Shown piece after piece: positions 33,384 through 44,292 of a DNA stretch of 64,000 nucleotides. The stretch is from the NCBI GenBank assembly GCA_018136815.1, contig CM030943.1, positions 272,046 through 336,045 on the forward strand, in the 5' to 3' direction. Source of the DNA: Isochrysis galbana. Its lineage: Eukaryota; Haptophyta; Isochrysidales; Isochrysidaceae. The notes beneath the pieces were generated by a model. That model was not told the DNA's origin and did no database searches. It saw only the letters and a list, made by a program, of their open reading frames with translations. A program made the translations under genes and the position numbers. Every line of letters starts with the position of its first letter. Positions within the stretch are counted from its first letter, which is position 1.

Positions 33384-34794
33384 GAACACTTCAAAACATC
33401 ATCACGGGAGCTGCTCTATGCTTGTGGACTTAATGCTAAATACTTGTTCGCTCCTCGCCATGGACGACGGCCAGCTGCTGGCCAGATTTATCTCTGCGTC
33501 ATTGCAGCATTCAACACCCGTTTTCGTCGGCACTTGCGCCAATTGCTCCAATAGGATATGCGTGCTCGCCAGAAGCGGAGCTTGCGCGAAGGAGCGTAAG
33601 AATGAACGCTTTGAGCTGTGGCGGATGGCAAGCCTGCCTCTCAGACCGCGATGCAAATTAATGTTCTTTGCCTCACACTCATCAAACTCGGCGAGAACAT
33701 TTGCCGCATGCAAAAGCCGCACAAGTCTACTCAGAATTGTGGTGCGGCCAAGAATATACTGGGCGGATCCGGCGGGCTCCCGGATCAAGCAAAGCGACGG
33801 CTACAAGAATGAAAAATGCGCAGGAAGTGTGATGCTGATGAAGGGTCGTGGCTGATGCCCAAAAAAAGAAAAATGTGTGTACACTGTGCTTTTGCGCTGT
33901 GCTTGTTCGTGTTGAGACCATGCGTGATGCATGTCCAGAGGTGCTTGCTTCATCTTGCTCTGTGCCATTGAGATCTTGCGCCATGCACATGCAGAGGTGT
34001 TTGCTTCAACTTGCTCGGTGCCTGTGACGATGCACTGATATGTGGGCTCGGCCATGGCTGCGCTTACGTGGCGAGCGACTGCCATCACCAACCAATGGAT
34101 CATCCGCCGGCCCATGTCACTATTGCGTCGAGCCGCGCGCCACTCCTAGTGCTCCTTGGCGCATCGGCGCGTAAGAGCCTCCTGCCTACGTCCGAGCAAG
34201 AACAGCGGCACATGATGTGAGCCTCCCGTTCAGCTGCCGCATTGCAATGCGAGATTTCTACGTTTGCGTTGTGTCGCCACAACGACCTTTCTCTTTTTGT
34301 GGCGCCTGCGGTAAACTTGGCCTCTGGCTTGGCAGCAAGTTGATAGATGGCCGTCTGTGCTCCTTGCATGCACTAGCTAGAGCTAGAGGCTAGAGCGCAC
34401 TAGAGCTTGCGGCTTGTGCAATTGCTATTGGCTATGAGCCTGTTGAGTGCGACCCATGCAGAATGCAGCCGTGCGTAGGGCCCTACCGTAGGGCGCCCTC
34501 ATACCTCAGCTACAACGCACTGTGTGGCGTGCGGCCGCTACTAACTACTACACCAACCTCAGCCTACGCCTACGCGCACTGAGAAGCGAGGATGTGCGGT
34601 GTGCACTTCGACGAACTTCGACTTCGATTACTTGCAATTATAATTTTAATTTTTAACAATTTTTTATGGGTCGCGGCGCGGCAAAGGAACGGGACTAGCG
34701 CTCACTCAAGACAGGACACCCTGCCGCGGCAAGCGCAAGCACCCTTCCCCCCTTATGCCACCCAGCTCTTCACTAGCTTTCTACCTGCGCTAGC
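33384..34794. other. Non-coding spacer with a 60-66 bp degenerate repeat
   Basis: 33915-34030 holds two variants of CATG(TC)CAGAGGTG(C/T)TTGCTTCA(T/A)CTTGCTC(T/G)GTGCC. Open frames at 33402-33855 exist on both strands but neither reads like a protein. 34370-34590 has GCTAGAG and CTACGCCTACG repeats. Nothing else is supported. Confidence 0.4.
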
Positions 34795-35555
34795 TGGCCA
34801 ACTAAGTTTATACTTGGTTCACTCATGGCGGGGCACGAGCCCCCCTCTCTCTCCACTCCTCCCCTGCCATGGGGGAAGAACCACCCGCTCTCCTGGCACG
34901 CCTGATGGCCTGCCAGGAGCACACTGCCCTGCTGACCCATCCCTCTCCCCACAGGCACGCCTGATTCGCCCGCCCTGGCCTGTCGTGGCCTGCCCATTCC
35001 TCTGACCAGCCCCTCCTCCCCCTGGGCCCCCCTGTTCAGGACCCCCCAGCCAGCTCCAGTCGACCCGCAGGGGCTCGGAGCGCCAGCGAGGGAGAGGAAG
35101 GAGGGGCCAGGGCCATGCCCCAGCCTCACCTGCCCCCTGAGCTGTGCTCCCAGGCCCTGCAGGCCATCTGGGGACCTGAGCGAGGGGCCGCAGGCGCGCG
35201 CCATGGGCCCCCGCCGCAGGGAAGAGAGGAGGAAAAGGGAAGAGGGAGGGGAGGGGGGAGCGGCAGCTCTCCCCTCCGGTGTTTACGTGTCTTCTAGACC
35301 AAGTTGGGTAAGAGAAGACGGGGGCGCCAGAGCCAGAAGGGAAGGGCCGCGGCTCGCCGCGGCCACTCGCTCGGGCGAGGGAGATTAGCGCTCTAGGCCC
35401 CTAAACTCACGAGTGCCCCCCCCCCCTGCGTTGCTTTTACCCGAAAGGGGTTTTCCCCCAGCGTGGCCTCGAGGAGAGGGTGTGCTGGGGTGCGTAGGGC
35501 CGGTGCTTGCACTGGGGGGAGGACAAATATCGAGGGGAGGGGGCAATGCCCCCGT
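34795..35555 (+). mobile_element. SINE-like element, type B, 3'-truncated
   Basis: It starts ACTAAGTTTATACTTGGTT, the 5' end shared with type A, and continues through the common body into the type B-specific half: GTAAGAGAAGACGGGGGC, the GCGGCTCGCCGCGGCC palindrome, CCCGAAAGGGGTTTTCCCCC and GACAAATATCGAGGGG. It stops at GGCAATGCCCCC, about 120 bp before the expected AT-rich end, and directly abuts hAT transposase sequence. This copy links the A-type 5' end to the B-type 3' half. No target duplication is visible. Confidence 0.85.
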
Positions 35556-36600
35556 CGTATACCAGCAGTATCTCGAGGCCATCGCCCTCCAACCTGTAAG
35601 TGGTTGTACACAAGCGTTCCATATCGAGCGCGAGAGCCAACTCGATCTGCAGGGTCGATTTCTTCGTGTGCATCACACTGTGCAAGCCCTGCGTGGTGGC
35701 ACCTCCCACTCCTTGCATGGTGAGTTCATGAACAAAGGCCTCGAGCTGACCGAAATGAAGAGCCAAGTCCTTCATGACTTCCCACCTTGACCACCACCTG
35801 GTTTTGGAGAAGCTTTTCATGGATTCGCCCACCATACTCTGCCAAAGGAGGCGAGCCGTCTGCGTGTGCGAGACTAGGGCCAGCCATGAGGTGAGAAACT
35901 CTTCGACCACTGCCAGCTGCAGGTGCTCGCCAGTGTGCTGCAGCGTGTGCGATGTGCAGAGCAGATCCATTTTGTTCACGCACAAGTTGGATAGCAAACG
36001 ACAAGCGACACCGTTTGTCGCACAGCTGTCACGAGAGACACCCACAATCTGCTCCATATTCAAATCAAAATCCTTCATGAGGATCTTAGAGACCAGACGG
36101 AAGAGACCTGCGCCGTCCATATGTTTCGCCGTCGTTGACAGGGCTAGCAGGCGATGGCAGATGCACCCAAAGTCAGCTGGGACAAACCTGGCGCAGAGAT
36201 TCACAGCTTCGCCGAGACGTGTCGTGCCGTCGAACGAGATGGTCATAAACTGATCTTCCAACTCACTCTTGATTAGATTGACCTCTTTCAGCAAGATCTT
36301 CGGAATGAACGCTTTCAAGTTGGAGCTCTCGGTGAGTGGGTGGCCGGCCAACTCGAACACAGGGCGGAGCTCATCCACCTTAGTGAGGGCTATCCCGCAC
36401 CGCAGGAACGGGTACCGCCCTCGCGCTCATGCGCGAGGGACCTGCCACAAGTGCGCGCACAAAGCTCGCCAAATGTGCCGGAGGTGAGAGGTGAACACGC
36501 CACACACCAGCACTCCAGATTTCGGATCAACAGTTGGCGCGAGCGTGTGGGGCCGGGCCAGGCGGCTAAAAAGTTCCGTCCTACATTATAGGACCGCGTC
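35556..36600 (-). pseudogene. hAT-type transposase remnant
   Basis: From about 36400 the minus strand reads RCGIALTKVDELRPVFELAGHPLTES, FMTISFDGTTRLGEAVNLCARFV, VGVSRDSCATNGVACRLL, LLCTSHTLQHTGEHL, and FSKTRWWSRWEVMKDLALHF. The DGT, DSC.TN...., C.SHTL and TRWWSRWE signatures fit a hAT-like RNase H transposase core. A frame change near 36390 joins a Cys/His piece, CWCVACSPLTSGTFGELCARTC, which may be the BED-type zinc finger. The 3' half is missing where a type B element abuts it. It is not functional. Confidence 0.7.
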
Positions 36601-37240
36601 CTACGATTTCGGTATATTTGTAGGACCCTGAGCTTGAAAGCCACACAACTTTCGAGAGTGAAGGATACGGACTTCCCACCAACTGAAGGATAGTCCCAAC
36701 TCAGTCTTGAGATCCTTAGCTCCCACTATGGCCAAGGCTGTAGACCTCGTCTTGACCGAGCTTTCGGCTCCAGAGTGAACTGAGTACTTCGGCCATCGGA
36801 GGCCACCGGGAGCGTCGAGAGTTTTGTTTTTGCCCCGCAAGAGGCAAAAGCAGCCAAAACTCGCATTGGGCTTCAAAACCAAGCTTGGTCTCCACTGAAG
36901 GTCGAAAAGAACCCATGCCAAAGAGCATTTCATCTCGTGGGAGCAAGTTCTAGGGAGCTCATCATGAGCCTCAAATCGTGTCCTCAGGTGTTTGCGGCAA
37001 TTCGTAGGACAACGCCGTTTTTTGCCGGGAAGGCTTCCGCGAGTGGCAAATAACTCATTATGCTTTGATGAGAATGGTGTCTTGAGCCTCTATCTAAGAG
37101 GACTCAATGAGGGCAATGAGATGAACACAGAAACCAAATCCTAGCTCCCAATTCCTAGATTGAACCGTGTCTTCATAGTTCACAACGTCGTCCTACATTG
37201 TAGGACTCGTCCTATAAAGCTGGGTACCTTTATCCGCAGG
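36573..37240. repeat. Pair of CCTACATT(A/G)TAGG palindrome repeats about 610 bp apart
   Basis: Left copy: CGTCCTACATTATAGGACC then CGTCCTACGATTTCGG near 36578-36620. Right copy: CGTCCTACATTGTAGGAC then TCGTCCTATAAAGCTGGG near 37188-37220. Both then carry a TTT(G/A)T..AGGA segment. GTCCTACATTATAGGAC is itself palindromic. The interval, 36630-37180, has no recognised ORF and may be the interior of a small non-autonomous DNA transposon. Confidence 0.5.
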
Positions 37241-38100
37241 AGGCTTTGAGGGGCTCAAGGCAGGTCTTGAATGGCCCGGTCGCGACCGGCCCGCCGCGCT
37301 GCATGGGCACTTGAGGAGTTGTACCTCCAGGAGTCCAAGCGAGCGCTTCTCGACGTCAATCGGGCCGTGGCCCTGGGCGTCGGGCCGGATCGAATCGAGG
37401 CATTCCTGCGGTGCGAGGTGCGAGGGGCCAGGATGGGTCAATACGAGTGTGTGCGACCCTTGAGCACCAGCGTGCTACCTACCCTTGACCACCCACCCTG
37501 CTCGCGAGAGCTCTAGGCTCTGCATGGCCACCACCTCCAGGCCATTCTTCGGCCGATCGCGCGCGATCGGACGTCGCGGAAGCTCCGCGTTTCTAATAGT
37601 GATGCGCCCCACATTCACCATTCCGATTCCCTCCCGTGAGCGCCCGCCTGAATCTCCCAAAATAGCCCGCCACGCGCGGGGGAAGGGAGGGGGGTCCCTC
37701 ACCCTCACCGACGCCATTGCCCTTCGTGGGGCGGGAGGGGGTCGTTCGGAGGGGGGAGGGAGTTGCCGGGGCAGGTAGGGGGTAGGGGGGGACCCTAAGG
37801 AATCCTTGGACACCCAGGGGAGGTGGAAAATAGTGGTTAAAATGAGTGAGTGACCGGGCTACTTGCTTCTTGCACACTCCCTTCTTGAGATTGCCACAAG
37901 TATCACAACAAAGGAACAAAGGAACCCATTCCCAAGGCACGGAACATGTTGACAAGAGCACACTAGATGGCATGCCTCAAGTGATGCGCGGCGAGCTCGC
38001 TCTCGCTCTCGAAGATCGTCGGCCTTGTCGCGGGCCTGCACAGTGTAGTTAGTGCCCTTTGTTTAGGCATCTCTGGGCGCGAGGGAGGCTTGGGCTTGGC
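37241..38100. other. Spacer; one weak plus-strand ORF
   Basis: A plus frame beginning at 37271 (ARSRPARRAAWALEELYLQESKRALLDVNRAVALGVGPDRIEAF) has protein-like composition for about 60 residues and then decays; I do not recognise it. The rest is G-rich on the plus strand (37680-37800). Confidence 0.3.
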
Positions 38101-38291
38101 CGTGGGAGCCATGGGGAACGTTGCGGGCCGCTTCACGAAGCGGGCCGTTCTACGAGGCTCATGCCTCTATTCTTTTGTCCGCGACGGAGACCGAGGGCGG
38201 AGGCGCCGCGGCCGCCGCGGCCGCCGGCGCCGCCTTCCTCGCCCCCTTCCCCCCCCCCCCCCCCCCCCCCCCTCTCCCACACCCGGCTCGG

Positions 38292-39229
38292 ATGGCGCCA
38301 GACCATGAATCTGTGATGCGTGAGGGCGGGTTCACGATTGTGGGTCGGAGGGGCGGCCGACAGCGTGCGCCCACACATCGCCCGGTGGTCGTGCGAGCGC
38401 GATCCAACTCGTCCGTCACTGCAGCGGAGCTGGCGCCGCTCAGCGAGCGGGTCGATGCGGCTACTGCAGAACTCCGAGGCTCTGCCCTGATGGGCCGCCT
38501 GGTTGCTGCACTCGAACAGGTGGTAGAGCCACAATGTGACCGGCCTACGCCCACAGCGCTTTTCTGCTTGGGGCTCGGCAGCTTTGGGACCGTGGCAGCG
38601 CCGCGGTATCAACTTGCCATGGCCCTCCTGCTCCGAGAAGAGTTGGTAGCAAGGGCAGCGCCGCGAGCCATGAGCCACGCCTCTTTGGGCGGGGAGTGTG
38701 CAAACAATGCTTCCGGACATCGAGAAGCAGCCCCGTCTTTTCGGGGACGATCAACGCATGTGGACCTAGGACGATGCGCTGCTGAATTGCCGTTCTATGC
38801 CTACGACCCAGTGTTCGATTCTCTCGAGGTGGCTTTCCTTCGGTCGAAAGGCTGCGAAGTGCTCGAAGAGAATCTTGAGGGACGGTACGTGGCTTCTGCG
38901 AATCACGGGTGCACCCTCTTCTTCATGCCACATTGTGGCCGCGAGCTGTACTCCAATTTGCTTCAAGCCAATTGGAGCACCGAGGGTCTCTCACGTTTGC
39001 TTGTCCTTGGCAACTCGTTGCATTCGTACGCTGGCCGTCCAGGCACCGAGCGCGCGGCATCGTGGAGTGCTCTGTTCCGAGCACTGCCGATTCTGTTAGA
39101 GATTGGGGTGGGTGCAGCCGCAGGCGTCACGTGCAGTAAGCGGCACGGGTTGAGTTCTTCGGCGTGTATAAAGACTGGCGATGCTGCTGAGCTATTTGCG
39201 AATGCCTTCAACAACATGTCTCTCCATGC
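38292..39229 (+). CDS. SRR1-like domain protein, 3' end in gap
   Basis: SRR1 proteins act in light and clock signalling in plants and in heme/proliferation control in animals; the biochemical role is unsettled. I choose the ATG at 38292, giving MAPDHESVMREGGFTIVGRRGGRQR; the upstream open frame is alanine/proline low complexity. The SRR1 block is clear: ALFCLGLGSFGTVAAPRYQLAMALLLREEL, then AELPFYAYDPVFDSLEVAFLRSKGCEVLEENLEGRY, TLFFMPHCGRELYSNLLQANWSTEGLSRLLVLGNSLHSY. An extra 45 residues (about 125-170) between the two conserved parts is unusual and may be an insertion or an unspliced piece. The frame enters the gap at 39230; sequence beyond it is not recognisably SRR1. Confidence 0.85.
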
Positions 39230-39329
39230 NNNNNNNNNNNNNNNNNNNNNNNNNNNNNNNNNNNNNNNNNNNNNNNNNNNNNNNNNNNNNNNNNNNNNNN
39301 NNNNNNNNNNNNNNNNNNNNNNNNNNNNN
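39230..39329. other. Assembly gap (100 N)
   Basis: It is exactly 100 N and therefore of unknown true size. It truncates the SRR1-like gene. The open frame that seems to cross it is not evidence of continuity. Confidence 0.99.
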
Positions 39330-39952
39330 AAGGGATACAGCGGGAGGGCCATCCTAGCCTGGTCAAGCAAGAATGCAAAGTCGGCAGCGGTGCGCTGCCC
39401 GCCCATTCCTCCCTGCACGCACCCAAGTCTGCCTCCATACCTCACATTGCATTGCTCTCCCACACGCCCTGCAGTTTTTTCGCAACCTTCGTGTCCTGAT
39501 CGCTGCTTTTCGCCCAGCGCACGGCCTCAACGTCCGAGTGAAATGCAAGTGTCTTCTTGCATTCCTGTGCAGCATGAGGCGCGCATGCGTGCAATGTGAC
39601 CGGCCGGCGGCCGACGCGCGCATAATGTGAAGGGACCCGCGTGCGTGAGGCGGTGTGAAGAGGGCGTGCGCTTGCATGGAGGGCGCGTGACTTGTCGATC
39701 CCGTTCAGGTAACGAAAGTTTTCGGAGTTGATTTCAAAAGAAATAGATGAGTAATTAGCGCCCGCGTGGAGTGCCCTCACCAGGGGGGGGGTAGTCACAA
39801 CGGGGATGATAGAAGTCCCGCGCCTTTGGTGGGGAGGGGGGGGGGGGAGAGTAGAAGTCACAAGTGTCAGTCAGAGCGGGGACGGTAGAAGTCCCGCACC
39901 TTCACACCACGGAGCGCGCGTACCAAAGTTGATCATGATACCCAGGGTATAA
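39330..39952. other. Spacer after the gap; no gene supported
   Basis: Open frames are short and on both strands. A near-duplicate AGAAGTC-containing unit with GGGG(A)TG..TAGAAGTCCCGC occurs at about 39800-39825 and 39875-39900, separated by a G run (39834-39847). Confidence 0.4.
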
Positions 39953-39967
39953 ACATGCAGTATAAGA

Positions 39968-40719
39968 TTAATTAATTTCTTAATAGTCTCACCGCACACG
40001 CGACCGTGCATCCTCTACTTTCTACTCACGTAGGAAACTTTCTACACCCCCACTCCCCCGGCCCTTTCCCCCCCGCCATCAGGCGACTCCCCCCGTGCAC
40101 TACTAGGGGGATAGGGGAAAAGGGCTTAGATATGGTCGGTGGCCCGCGCCCCCCCCCGGCGATCCGTTCCCCCCTTCCTCCTATGCCTACCGGGCTGGCG
40201 GCGGCCTCGGTCCCGACTTATCCTGTAAACAGGTGCGGGACTTACCTATTTTCCGGTGAGCGGAGCTCTCGCTCCGCCCACCCCCTTCTCCGCGCTCTCT
40301 CTCCCCTCTCCTGCAGGCACGCGCGATGGCGCGCCTGCGACAGGCCTGCAGCTGCCCCAGGCGACCCCTGGAGGCTCCTGGAGGCCAGCTCAGGGGGCAG
40401 AGGAGGCTGGGGCTGGGCCCTGGCCTCCCCTGCCTCTCCCTCGCTGGCGCTCCTGTGCCTCAGGGGTCCCCACTCTGCATCTGTCTGCCTGTCGAACAGG
40501 GGGGGAGGGGGGGTTGGAGCGATGGGCTGGCCACGACAGGCCAGGACGCGCGAGGCAGGCAAGTCTGCCAGTGAGAGAGTGGGTCAGCCGGGCAGTGGGC
40601 TCCTGGCAAGCCATCAGGCATGTCAGGAGCATGGGTGGTTCCTCCCCCATGGCAGGGGAGGAGTGGAGAGAGGGGGGGGCTCGTGCCCCCCCATGGGGCA
40701 ACCAAGTATAAACTTAGTG
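39968..40719 (-). mobile_element. SINE-like element, type A, complete copy
   Basis: This 752-bp copy is flanked by a 15-bp duplication, ACATGCAGTATAAGA, at 39953-39967 and 40720-40734. On the minus strand it begins CACTAAGTTTATACTTGGTTG and ends GTGCGGTGAGACTATTAAG with an AT-rich tail. It is very similar to the copy at 19399-20153, so the two are young relative to the rest. It landed at the edge of the satellite unit at 40735. Confidence 0.93.
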
Positions 40720-40734
40720 ACATGCAGTATAAGA

Positions 40735-41030
40735 GAGATATCTTCACGAGGCACGTGTGATGAGTTGCAATCACCTATGTGCACGCCGTGCATGCGCACG
40801 GCGCGATGTGCATCGGTTCCCCCGCGGGGACGCCGTGCGTGCGCATGCGGACTTTTCTCTGTCACACAACTACGTAAACATCCAATACAAGAGAGATTTC
40901 TCACGGGACCGTGTGTGATGAGTTGCAATCACCCATGTGCACGCCGTGCACGCGCACAGCGCGATGTGCATCGGTTCCCCCCGCGGGATCGCCGTGCGTG
41001 CGCATAACAACTTTTTCTCCCTATGAAGGT
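40735..41030. repeat. Tandem satellite, about 158-bp unit, nearly two copies
   Basis: Copies start near 40735 and 40893. Both contain GAGAGAT(AT)TTCTCACG, TGTGATGAGTTGCAATCACC, ATGTGCACGCCGTGCA, GCGCGATGTGCATCGGTTCCC, CGCGGG and CGCCGTGCGTGCGCAT. The unit is rich in nested GTGCAC/GCAC palindromes. Reverse-oriented relatives lie at 5930-6170. Confidence 0.85.
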
Positions 41031-41059
41031 GCACGCCGTGCGTTCACCCTTGAGTGATC

Positions 41060-41185
41060 CTCGCGCGCGCTTCTGCGGCGCGGCAGTGGTCGCGGCCCGT
41101 TGGCCGGCGCGGCGGGGGTGGCGGCAGGGGAGGAGGGGAGCGGCGCGCGCTCCATGACCCTATCATTACTGATAGTTGCCCGGCT
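41060..41185 (-). mobile_element. LINE 5'-end fragment with hairpin leader
   Basis: On the minus strand AACTATCA-GTAA-TGATAGGGTCATGG leads into a short ORF starting MERAP, like the ORF at 18491. It reads on as proline/arginine-rich sequence to a stop near 41050. Only the first about 130 bp of the presumed element are present. Confidence 0.5.
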
Positions 41186-41235
41186 CCCATTCTAACTCCC
41201 CACAAGTTAAAATGAGAAATGAGGAAAAACCCATT

Positions 41236-41746
41236 GATTGAGGCGTGGGCGCCGAGCGAGCGGGGGGCGCGCGTGCGCTCGTCGAGCGAGCTGGCGAAGG
41301 CGCACGCGGGGCTGGTGCGCGCACGGCGCTGGCGGCCCTCGCCCTGTGGGGCCAGTCGCTGAGCCCGATCCGCTCGGTGGGTGCGGAGCAACGTCGCCTG
41401 TGCACGCACTGGATGCACGAGCGGTCGCGGCGCGGCAACTTTCAACTTTGGCGCCGGGCAGCTGCCCGTGCCGGAGACGCACCTGAAGCTGGTGGTCGGC
41501 TTCGGGTATCACCGGCGGTGGGAAGGGATGCCGGAGGGCGTGCGGTTCCTTCCCCACGGGATGCGCGAGGACGAAGGGTACGGCCTGACGCTGGACGTGC
41601 ACGTGCAGGAGACGTCGGGCAAGGAGTTGGCCAACTCGGCGATTGGCGGCGTGGCTCTGGCTCTGGACGCCGCCAATCGGCTTCCCCCATGGGTACGTGG
41701 AGTTGGGAGGCGACCGCAACCCCCTGTCCCTTGTGACTATGAGTGA
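41236..41746 (+). pseudogene. Unrecognised coding-like fragment
   Basis: In the frame open from 41381 a stretch reads FNFGAGQLPVPETHLKLVVGFGYHRRWEGMPEGVRFLPHGMREDEGYGLTLDVHVQETSGKELANSAIGGVALALDAANRLP with protein-like composition. Flanking parts need frame changes (upstream another frame gives GARTALAALALWGQSLSPIR). Both strands are open, so direction is not certain. It may be a decayed transposon capsid-like ORF. Confidence 0.3.
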
Positions 41747-41749
41747 CCA

Positions 41750-42272
41750 TAGATAGTGCATAGTGCTATTATTAATGAGGTAGAGGTGGAGCCGCTCATC
41801 AACGGCTTCCGTGAAGGCATCCATTCAAAGCTAAAAGATACTTGGGCGGCTGACCGTGAGCCAGCCTGGGATCCACATGAAACAGAGCACATCGTAAGTT
41901 AACTGATGATCACGATTTGACTAGTGAATGGAATCGAATAGTCCATCAGCCATCAGAGAAAGCATATGCATGTGCACAACACATAATGGCACCATAGAAA
42001 TTCCGCATCGAGGCGATGCTCAAGGTGCACACACACTTGAGTAAACTCAACAGTCCGATAGGGAACCCGGTGTGGGCAGATGAACACAAAATGACGACAC
42101 ACATAGTGTTAAGTTGTGCGAAATGAAATTCATGAGCAGCAAGAAATTACAACTGGTCGGAGAGCGACGAGACAGGGAAAAGTAGGGCACTATCCGGCAA
42201 CACAACATATGGTGAACATGAATGCGTTGAAAATGCGAGTTCGGATCGGCGGAAGCCATCGAAAATGCATCA
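41750..42272. other. Spacer; nothing recognised
   Basis: AT-richer DNA that would lie downstream of the minus-strand gene at 42274. No repeat shared with the rest of the window was found. Confidence 0.4.
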
Positions 42273-42273
42273 C

Positions 42274-42777
42274 TCACCATGGGACAGCAGCCAACCTGTT
42301 CTGATCTGCAAATGCGTTTTGTCGGCATACGAGTGGTGGCATCTCACTGAGCCACTCAGCCTCCACCTCGGCTGTGCTTTGCCTGCGGTGAATGCGAGGC
42401 GCGGCAAAAGCTTCGGGGTGATCGTCCTCGTCACCAGCGAGATCACCAATCACTGTAATAGACCGGTAAACAGGTGGCCCCTCAAAGTCATCAAAAGCAA
42501 GCGCACGATCGAATGAGCCAGCTAGCTCAACGCTTGCCGCCAGCTCGTCGCGCTCCCAAGCTGCTGCTCGGATATCCAGCTCCTCGTTGTCATCGTGGAT
42601 AGTCCAGCCCCGGCCCTCGTCCTCCTCATGATCTACATCGCTCGCAACACTGACGCGAGAATTGAAGTCCTCTCGCAGCCCCCGAATCCACTCATTGTGC
42701 TGGTGGAAGGAGCGTGAGGCGTCGATGTCGTGCGCGTTGGCATCGTGGGCAGAGACGCGATAGTGATCCATGCCCAT
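42274..42777 (-). CDS. Small acidic protein, unknown
   Basis: From an ATG at 42777 the product is about 167 residues: MGMDHYRVSAHDANAHDIDASRSFHQHNEWIRGLRED, VASDVDHEEDEGRGWTIHDDNEELDIRAAAWERDELAASVELAGSFDRALAFDDFEGPP, ending in ADQNRLAAVPW. The composition is strongly acidic and non-repetitive, and it keeps its frame. The open frame continues upstream of 42777 as proline-rich low complexity, so the ATG at 42777 (or 42771) is preferred. It has no recognised domain. Confidence 0.5.
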   Translation of the reverse strand: MGMDHYRVSAHDANAHDIDASRSFHQHNEWIRGLREDFNSRVSVASDVDHEEDEGRGWTIHDDNEELDIRAAAWERDELAASVELAGSFDRALAFDDFEGPPVYRSITVIGDLAGDEDDHPEAFAAPRIHRRQSTAEVEAEWLSEMPPLVCRQNAFADQNRLAAVPW

Positions 42778-44290
42778 GTCGCCGTCTTGTGGATGAAGCG
42801 AAAACGTTGCGAAGGGGGGAGGGGGCGAGAGAGGCCGTGGGAAGAGAAAGGGGGGAAGGCGAGGAAGGTGCGTGAGGAGGGCCTTGCAGGGGAGAAAGGC
42901 GGAGAGGAGAGGGGCGCGGGGGAGCGCCGGGGGGGTGGGGGGGGGGCGCGGAAGGTGGGTGGGTTCTGGGCGGGCGGGCAGCCGCGGGGGAACGGGTGTC
43001 ACGACCTTAATGGAGCCTAGAAGGTTCTACACGACCCCCCCCCCCCCCTCCCCCCCCCCCCGGCACGAGGTCAGCCAACGACTGTTTTCTCGAATCTCCC
43101 GGACAAAAGAGAGCAACCGATGGCCGCCCCGCCCTCCGCCGCTTCCGCCGCCGCCGCCGTCCCCCTCGTCGGCGGCGCTCGCTCCTCTCTCCCTGTGGTG
43201 GCTCTTCTCCTCGCCTCGTCGCCTCGTCGCGACCGGGACCGGGCCTTGCGGCGACACATATCATTCTCCCATCCATCTGATACCCAACTGACCGCAACGC
43301 GCACATGCTGCCTGCACGTCCGCACGTCCGCCTGACGCTAAAGACTCTAGGAATGCCGCTACTCCTACTCGTGTGCTACTAGACTACTCCCCACTCACAA
43401 CTTCGTCGCCCTCGCCCCTCACTCATTCCCCGTTCCCTTTCCGCATCCGCCCCTCATTCCTTTGTCTTCGTATGATGGGTATGCCCCATATGATATGCCG
43501 TAGGAGTATGCGCTACTTTGGGCCATGCCGGGGGAGGGGGCTGGGACGGACCCCTTGGAAAAAAGCCTTCTTTGAAGATGCCGGCTATGTACTATGTATG
43601 GCCACTAGCTACTAGTACTAGAAGGGCGAACCAAGAGGGTTTTTATTAGGGGTAAAAATACCGTCTACCGTCTCAGAGTTTTTAAATTCATCTTCTTAAT
43701 TTTCCAAACCCCGCTAGACGGACATGCTTGACTGTAGTAGGGACAAAAAGAGCACATGGGGAGCACAAACAGCACACCCCAAAGTGATGCCCCCCTCACA
43801 GGATCATCAGGTTCAGGAGACCATGAAACTCATTGGCTGCGTCCTCCTCCTCCTCATTGCGCGCGCCTCGCGCGCGCGAGGCACGGTCGGGGTTAGGGTT
43901 GGGGTTGAACATGGGGATTGAGGAGAGGAAGGAAGGGGTGGAGCGGGAGCGCGGGAGCGCGCGGCCGGAGAAGAGGGTGGAGCGTCGCAGCGTCGCGCAA
44001 GTGGCGCAGGGAGAGGCCCCCCACCGGTATCACTGTTTTTTGGACTGTTTTTGGCTGTGTTTCTATGAAAGCCAAAAACAGCCTGTTTTTGCTGTGTTAG
44101 GAAACCTTCTGGCTGTGTTTCCCACCTAGGATCCCTTCTTTCGCCGCTACGCGGCAGGGTGTGGGTGTGGATGGCATTTTACCCACCCGAACATGAGGCT
44201 ACCTGTAATTAGTATGAATCGTCAGTAAAGTAGGAATAAACGACGCGAGGCGGCAGCGAGAGAGCACGGAGAGCGTGGCGCGCCGGGCGC
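42778..44290. other. Spacer with C/G runs and a palindrome next to telomere-like bases
   Basis: G-rich 42815-42990 and a C run at 43037-43062. GCCTCGCGCGCGCGAGGC at 43865-43882 is a perfect 18-bp palindrome, followed by GGTTAGGGTTGGGGTT at 43889-43904. 44030-44110 has repeated AAAACAG/TGTTTTTGGCTGTGTTTC words. No gene is called. Confidence 0.4.
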
Positions 44291-44292
44291 TG

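Noticed and set aside
33402..33855. Overlapping open frames on both strands
   Set aside because: Neither has a domain, hydrophobic pattern or splice support.
40006..41007. Plus-strand 333-codon open frame
   Set aside because: It runs through a type A element and a satellite. The same frame recurs in other type A copies with frameshifts; no protein-like conservation.
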